Shown: positions 7,276 through 11,475 of the stretch, piece by piece
Numbering within the stretch: position 1 is the first letter of the stretch
Layout of the letters: each line of letters begins with the position of its first letter
From: Anaerolineae bacterium
GTDB taxonomy: Bacteria > Chloroflexota > Anaerolineae > B4-G1
Assembly: GCA_027079895.1 (NCBI GenBank)
Contig: JALWUZ010000702.1
Location: 1 to 11,475, forward strand
Reading direction: 5' to 3'
Length of the DNA stretch: 11,475 bases
Program-made: the position numbers and the translations under genes
The notes under the pieces: model-generated
Database searches by the model: none
What the model saw: the letters and a program-made list of their open reading frames with translations, nothing else
Told to the model about the DNA's origin: nothing

Positions 7276-7659
7276 TCACCGCGTGCCCCGGATGATGTGG
7301 TAGATGGCCTTGACGCGAAACTGGCGGTCGTCCGAGGCGGCGACGAAGCGGGCCAACAGGTCGCGGGTGGCGGCGTCGGCGGTCAGGGAGTAGACGGTCA
7401 TCTCGCCCAGGCGACTCTCTTCCAGCAGGCCGGCCCGCGCCAGTTCGGCCAATTCCACCCGAATGGTGTCCACGCTGCGGCCGGCGTAGCGGGCGATGTT
7501 CTCGGCGGTGTCCGTCGTGTGGGGATTGTCGTGGAAAAAGCGTACCAGGTCCCACTTGACGAAGGTGTTGACCTTGTGCTGCAAGAAATCGAGTAACTGG
7601 GGGTCCATATCCGCCATCAAGCGACCGGTCAGATCCAGTTCCATATCCTGGCCTTCCAT
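7276..7659 (-). CDS. Winged-helix DNA-binding protein (putative regulator)
   Basis: A 127-residue cytosolic protein. Residues about 33-95 fit a winged helix-turn-helix: a helix (WDLVRFFHDNP), a turn and helix (TAENIARYAGRSVDTIRVELAELARAG), then the wing (LLEESRLGEMTVYSLT). The pattern is of the ArsR/TrmB-like kind, but I cannot name the family. The C-terminal helix (DDRQFRVKAIYHIIRG) may be a dimerisation or partner surface; no metal-binding cysteines are present. The ATG at 7659 has a strong ribosome binding site, AGGAGGAG (7673-7666), 6 nt upstream, located in the 15-nt gap after the secA stop. Being directly ahead of the KaiC-like ATPase, it may regulate this module or be the ATPase's output partner. 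Both are inference. Confidence 0.8.
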   Translation of the reverse strand: MEGQDMELDLTGRLMADMDPQLLDFLQHKVNTFVKWDLVRFFHDNPHTTDTAENIARYAGRSVDTIRVELAELARAGLLEESRLGEMTVYSLTADAATRDLLARFVAASDDRQFRVKAIYHIIRGTR

Positions 7660-7674
7660 AGATGACTCCTCCTG

Positions 7675-10600
7675 TTATCGTTTCCGTCGCCGTCGCTTTT
7701 TGCGCGGTGCGCTCCCCGCCCCGGCCACCGCCGGCGACCGTTGCCGCGATGCCGGTCGCTCAACGGGCACCATCCGCACCTGTCCGGCCTTCCGATCCTC
7801 GCTCCAATGACAATCTTTGTACTTCTTGCCGCTGCCGCACCAACAGGGCTCGTTGCGGCCCAACGGACGCTGCTGCCCCGCCCCGGCAGACGGGCCCGTC
7901 GGAACCGCCGCCCTACCCCCGCCGGTGACGTTGGGATGCACGGCCTGAAGGTTGACGCGCGGGCGGCGTTGGCGGGCCGGCTGCGGACGCTCCACCATCA
8001 ACAGTGACCGGGCGACCCCTTCCTGAATCTGGGCCAGGAGGTCTTCGTACATCTCGTGGGCCTCCTTGCGGTAGGCCACCAGCGGGTCGTGCTGCCCGTA
8101 AGCCCGCAGCCCGATGCCCTCCCGCAGGGCGTCCAGGGCGGTCAGGTGCCGCACCCAGAGCCGGTCCACCGTCCGCAGGATAATCTCCCGGTCGCGGGCC
8201 AGCCGGACGGTGGCGATGTATGCCTCGCGGACGATGTCGCGGAGTTCCCGCGGCAGGTCTCGCAGCGGCAGAGCGGCCTCCTGGGGGGTCGGCTCCCGCC
8301 CCAGACGCTCGACCACCCGTTGGTAGATCAGGTGTTGAACGGAGTTCGGGCTCTGGGCCAGGTCGCCCAACTTCAGCCCCTCCCGTTCCGCCGCCTTGTA
8401 CGATTCCCGTCCGATGTACTGGCCGAGGTCGTCGTAGGCCCGCGCCGCCATCTCGAAGACCTGCTCGACCACCTCCTCCGGGCCGGCCGCTTCTCGCCAA
8501 CGGCGATAGTCGAAGTCGGGTGGCAGTGGCACGAACTGGCGCAACTCGCCGAACAGGCCGCGCACGTCCCAGAACTCCGGGTCGGGGTCGGAGGTGTGGG
8601 TCGCCACCACTTTGCCGATCTCCCGCCGCAGCATCCGCAGCACCTGTTCCCGCAGGTCGGTCGCGCTGAGCACCTCCCGCCGCTGGGCGTAGATGACCTC
8701 GCGCTGCTTGTTGACCACGTCGTCGTATTCGAGGACGTGCTTGCGGATGTCGAAGTTGTACCCCTCGACCCGCACTTGCGCCGACTCGATCGTCTTGTCG
8801 AGCAGGGAGTGTTGGATGGGCATGTCCTCCATGCCGAACTTGTCCATCCAGGTCTGCACCCGCTCCCCGCCGAAGCGACGCATCAACTCGTCTTCCAGGG
8901 AGACGTAGAAGCGGGAGGAGCCGGGGTCGCCCTGCCGTCCGGCCCGTCCGCGCAACTGATTGTCAATCCGGCGGGCCTCGTGCCGCTCCGTGCCCACGAT
9001 GTGAAGCCCGCCGAGGCTGAGCACCTTCTCGCGGTCGGCGGCGCAGTCCCGAAACGCTTTGGAGAGCGCCTCCGCCCATTCGCTCTCGAAAGCCGCCGCC
9101 GCGTCCTCCCCGCGCCGCAGGAGATCCACCGCCCGGTTCCAATCGGCCTGCCGAATCTGCGTCAGGTCGAACCCTTTCTTCCGCAGACGCTCGCGGGCCA
9201 CTCCCTCCGGGTCGCCGCCCAGTTTGATGTCCACGCCACGCCCGGCCATGTTGGTGGCGATGGTGACGGCCCCGGTTCTCCCCGCCTGGGCGATGATCTG
9301 CGCCTCCTGCTCGTGATATTTGGCATTGAGCACCTGATGGGGCACACCTCGCCGCTGGAGCATGCGGGAGAGACGTTCGGAAGTCTCGATGGCGATGGTG
9401 CCCACCAGCACCGGACGGCCCTCATCGTGCAGCCGCTTGATCTCCTCGACCACCGCCCGGAACTTGGCCCGCGCGGTGGAGTAGACCAGGTCGGGCAGGT
9501 CGAGCCGCTTGAAGTACCGCCGCTCTTTCCCTTCCGGGTGCTCGTAGGTGGTGACGGTGAGTTTGTCGCTGGACATGCCGAGGGCCTCGGTAGCCTCGTT
9601 CAGCACTCCGGCGAACCGCACCTCCTCGATCTCGTCCAGCCGCCGCTGCCGGGCGACCAGGTCGCCGTAGGTGGCCCGGTACTCGACGTTGGTCGGGAGC
9701 ACCACCACGTCCAAGTCGTAAATGCTCTGGAACTCCTCCTCCTCCGTCTTGGCCGTGCCGGTCATCCCGGCCAGTTTCTCGTACATGCGGAAGTAGTTTT
9801 GGAAGGTGATGGTGGCGTAGGTCAAACTCTCCCGACGCACCGGCACTCCCTCTTTGGCCTCGATGGCCTGGTGAAGCCCCTCGGAGAACCGCCGCCCGTA
9901 CATCAGCCGCCCGGTGAACTCGTCCACGATGATGACCTCACCGTCCTTGACGATGTAGTCCTTATCCCGCTTGTAGGTGACGTGGGCCCGCAGGGCGTTG
10001 TCGAGGTAGGGGAGCATGTAGGAGTGCTCTTTGTCGTAGATGCTCTCATTTTTCCCCAGCCCCAGCATTTGCTCGACCCGCTCGACGCCGCGCTCGGTCA
10101 GGGTGACGACCTGGGTACGCTCGTCCACCTCGTAATCCCCGTCGGGCTCCTCCGCCTCGACGCTCTCCGGGCTGCTGGGCTTCAGTTGGGGCACGATCTC
10201 GGCGAAGCGGCTGTACAGGTCGGAGGACTCGTCCGCCGGGCCGGAGATGATGAGCGGGGTGCGGGCCTCGTCAATGAGGATGTTGTCCACCTCGTCCACG
10301 ATGGCGTAGTACAACTCCCGCTGCACGCAGCCGCTCAGGTCGCGCACCATGTTGTCCCGCAGATAGTCGAAGCCGAACTCGTTGTTTGTGCCGTAGGTGA
10401 TGTCGGCCTGGTAAGCCGCGCGTCGGGAGACGGGACGCAGATTCAGGAAACGGTCGTCATCGGAGGGGTAGTTGGGGTCGAAGAGGAACGAGCCCCGGTT
10501 GGGGTCCGCCGCTGCCGATTGGATCACCCCGACGGAGAGGCCCAGGGCGTGGTAGATGGGGCCCATCCACTGCACGCCGACTTTGGAGAGGTAATCGTTG

Positions 10601-10992
10601 GGCGTCACCAGGTGCGCTCCACGTCCCAGCAGCGCGTTGAGGTAGAGCGGCAGCGTGGCGACCAGCGTCTTGCCCTCGCCGGTTCTCATCTCGGCGATCT
10701 TCCCCTGGTGGAGCACGATGCCGCCAATCAACTGCACGTCGTGGTGCCGCAGGCCGATGGTGCGCCGGGCCGCCTCCCGCACGGCGGCGAAGGCCTCTAT
10801 CAGCAGGTCGTCGAGCGTCTCCCCCCTTTCCAGCCGCTTCCGAAACTCCTCCGTCTTGCCCCGCAGTTGCTCGCTTTCCAGAGCCTTGTACTCAGGCTCC
10901 AGCGCGTTGATTTCCTCGACGATTTTTTGCAGGCGGGCGATGGTGCGTTGATTGGAGTCGCCGACGATTTTCTTGAACAGCCCTTTGAACAT
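7675..10992 (-). CDS. secA: Preprotein translocase ATPase SecA
   Basis: Motor ATPase that pushes preproteins through SecYEG at the cytoplasmic membrane. At 1105 residues it is longer than the usual 800-900. Walker A MRTGEGKT is at 102-109, TYGTNNEFGFDYLRDNM near 199-215, and the DEVD box with ILIDEARTPLIISG at 233-251. The second RecA domain has NMAGRGVDI (581-589) and GTERHEARRIDNQLRGRAGRQGDPG. The scaffold and wing domains follow. The C-terminal SEC-C zinc motif has C1050, C1052, C1061 and H1062. Extra length lies in insertions at about 158-192, 438-493 and 600-655, in a long C-terminal linker, and in a tail of about 42 residues after the zinc motif ending in nine consecutive basic residues (1097-1105). 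The first two insertions resemble what I expect of Chloroflexota SecA. The start is supported by AAAAGGGG (11009-11002), 9 nt upstream, and by a promoter. It is the first gene of the cluster that follows. Confidence 0.97.
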   Translation of the reverse strand: MFKGLFKKIVGDSNQRTIARLQKIVEEINALEPEYKALESEQLRGKTEEFRKRLERGETLDDLLIEAFAAVREAARRTIGLRHHDVQLIGGIVLHQGKIAEMRTGEGKTLVATLPLYLNALLGRGAHLVTPNDYLSKVGVQWMGPIYHALGLSVGVIQSAAADPNRGSFLFDPNYPSDDDRFLNLRPVSRRAAYQADITYGTNNEFGFDYLRDNMVRDLSGCVQRELYYAIVDEVDNILIDEARTPLIISGPADESSDLYSRFAEIVPQLKPSSPESVEAEEPDGDYEVDERTQVVTLTERGVERVEQMLGLGKNESIYDKEHSYMLPYLDNALRAHVTYKRDKDYIVKDGEVIIVDEFTGRLMYGRRFSEGLHQAIEAKEGVPVRRESLTYATITFQNYFRMYEKLAGMTGTAKTEEEEFQSIYDLDVVVLPTNVEYRATYGDLVARQRRLDEIEEVRFAGVLNEATEALGMSSDKLTVTTYEHPEGKERRYFKRLDLPDLVYSTARAKFRAVVEEIKRLHDEGRPVLVGTIAIETSERLSRMLQRRGVPHQVLNAKYHEQEAQIIAQAGRTGAVTIATNMAGRGVDIKLGGDPEGVARERLRKKGFDLTQIRQADWNRAVDLLRRGEDAAAAFESEWAEALSKAFRDCAADREKVLSLGGLHIVGTERHEARRIDNQLRGRAGRQGDPGSSRFYVSLEDELMRRFGGERVQTWMDKFGMEDMPIQHSLLDKTIESAQVRVEGYNFDIRKHVLEYDDVVNKQREVIYAQRREVLSATDLREQVLRMLRREIGKVVATHTSDPDPEFWDVRGLFGELRQFVPLPPDFDYRRWREAAGPEEVVEQVFEMAARAYDDLGQYIGRESYKAAEREGLKLGDLAQSPNSVQHLIYQRVVERLGREPTPQEAALPLRDLPRELRDIVREAYIATVRLARDREIILRTVDRLWVRHLTALDALREGIGLRAYGQHDPLVAYRKEAHEMYEDLLAQIQEGVARSLLMVERPQPARQRRPRVNLQAVHPNVTGGGRAAVPTGPSAGAGQQRPLGRNEPCWCGSGKKYKDCHWSEDRKAGQVRMVPVERPASRQRSPAVAGAGSAPRKKRRRRKR

Positions 10993-11024
10993 ACGAGAGA
11001 GCCCCTTTTCGACAGTGGCTACTC

Positions 11025-11052
11025 ATTATACTCGCAGACGACGCAAATGCAA
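11025..11052 (-). promoter_or_regulatory. secA: Probable sigma70-type promoter of secA and its operon
   Basis: On the minus strand, TTGCAT (11052-11047) is separated by 16 bp from a consensus TATAAT (11030-11025), about 33 nt upstream of the secA ATG. As no equally good promoter appears in the short gaps downstream, it may drive all eight genes to dcd. This is sequence inference without expression data. Confidence 0.65.
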
Positions 11053-11075
11053 GCCATCGTGCGCGAGGCCCCAAG

Positions 11076-11104
11076 TTGCGCAAAATCAACCCTGTGGGTA
11101 TAAT
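11076..11104 (+). promoter_or_regulatory. Probable sigma70-type promoter of the YbjN-family gene
   Basis: TTGCGC (11076-11081), a 17-bp spacer, then consensus TATAAT (11099-11104), about 28 nt before the ATG at 11133. It faces away from the secA promoter; the two -35 boxes are separated by 23 bp, close enough for the polymerases or a shared regulator to interact. Confidence 0.65.
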
Positions 11105-11132
11105 CCCCCTATCACACCAAAGGAGATTTCTG

Positions 11133-11475
11133 ATGGACGAATTCACCCCCGACGCAGCCGACAACAACGCTCTAGCAGCCCTGGCGACCCTGGAACAGTT
11201 CCTGGAGGATGACGAGTGGTATCCGTCGCAACTGGATGACCGGCCGATTTTCCGCATGACTTTCGCCGGCGACAACGGCCAATTCGTGTGCTACGCGCAA
11301 ATCGTGATGGATTTGGAGATCTTCCTGTTCTACGCCATGGCTCCGATTAAGGTGGAGGAGGACAAGCGGCTGGAGGTCGCCGAATTTCTCACCCGCGCCA
11401 ACTACGGCATGCGCATCGGCAATTTCGAGATGGACTTCAACGACGGGGAAGTCCGCTACAAGAGCAGCCTGGATT
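11133..11475 (+). CDS. YbjN-domain protein (partial, 3' end beyond window)
   Basis: The frame from ATG 11133 is open to the window end (114 codons). The sequence fits the YbjN family, whose fold resembles type III secretion chaperones and whose members are loosely linked to stress or sensory regulation. An acidic N-terminus (MDEFTPDAADNNALA) leads into a helix (LATLEQFLEDDEW). Strands follow: IFRMTFAGDNGQFVCYAQIVMD, then FLFYAMAPIKV. Next come a helix (RLEVAEFLTRANYGM) and the family-like GNFEMDFNDGEVRYKSSLD. Many relatives have this last segment as G-x-F-E-x-D-x-x-D-G-E-x-R-Y-K. It is cytosolic, with no signal peptide. The start is backed by AAAGGAGA (11119-11126), 6 nt upstream, and by its own promoter. 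Specific function is unknown. In this lineage it is merely adjacent to secA, transcribed the other way. Confidence 0.85.
   Translation, partial: MDEFTPDAADNNALAALATLEQFLEDDEWYPSQLDDRPIFRMTFAGDNGQFVCYAQIVMDLEIFLFYAMAPIKVEEDKRLEVAEFLTRANYGMRIGNFEMDFNDGEVRYKSSLD

Noticed and set aside
8056..11103. A 1015-codon open frame on the plus strand opposite secA
   Set aside because: It mirrors secA codons on the antisense strand, a common effect of high GC codon use. Composition (many V, G, H, D, L runs) is not protein-like, and secA is unmistakable on the other strand.

Overview
The window reads as a stretch of a GC-rich bacterial chromosome. The best guess is a member of the Chloroflexota (Anaerolineae-like). 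The grounds are the high GC content, a SecA carrying several insertions of the kind I associate with that phylum, and a KaiC/RAD55-type ATPase in a housekeeping operon. This placement is inference from protein character; no rRNA or other marker is present. I see no tRNA, rRNA, CRISPR array, transposase or prophage gene.

Layout. (1) Positions 1-2120, minus strand: one uninterrupted reading frame that starts as serine hydroxymethyltransferase (GlyA) and runs off the window edge as the N-terminus of the glycine-cleavage T protein (GcvT). A GcvT-like fragment lies between the two. It has its own promoter and ribosome binding site. (2) 2121-2485: a non-coding gap holding that promoter and a perfect 31-bp palindrome of REP type. 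(3) 2486-10992, minus strand: eight tightly packed genes in transcription order secA, a winged-helix protein, a KaiC/RAD55-like ATPase, two small membrane proteins, add, argS and dcd. The gaps are 15, 43, 1, -4, 42, 31 and 3 nt, so this is probably one operon driven from the promoter in front of secA. (4) 10993-11132: a divergent promoter region with two sigma70-type promoters back to back. (5) 11133-11475, plus strand: the start of a YbjN-family gene, cut by the window end.

How the genes fit together. The GlyA-GcvT polypeptide joins two enzymes of one-carbon metabolism: GlyA makes glycine and methylene-THF from serine, and GcvT releases methylene-THF from the aminomethyl group held by the H protein. 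The large operon mixes protein export (secA), arginyl-tRNA charging (argS), nucleotide salvage and dUMP supply (add, dcd) and a four-gene block that I cannot assign to a known pathway. That block is a DNA-binding protein, a RecA-fold ATPase and two three-helix membrane proteins, and it looks like a regulatory or signalling module. The fused GlyA-GcvT with its internal GcvT-like segment and this four-gene module are the two parts most worth following up.
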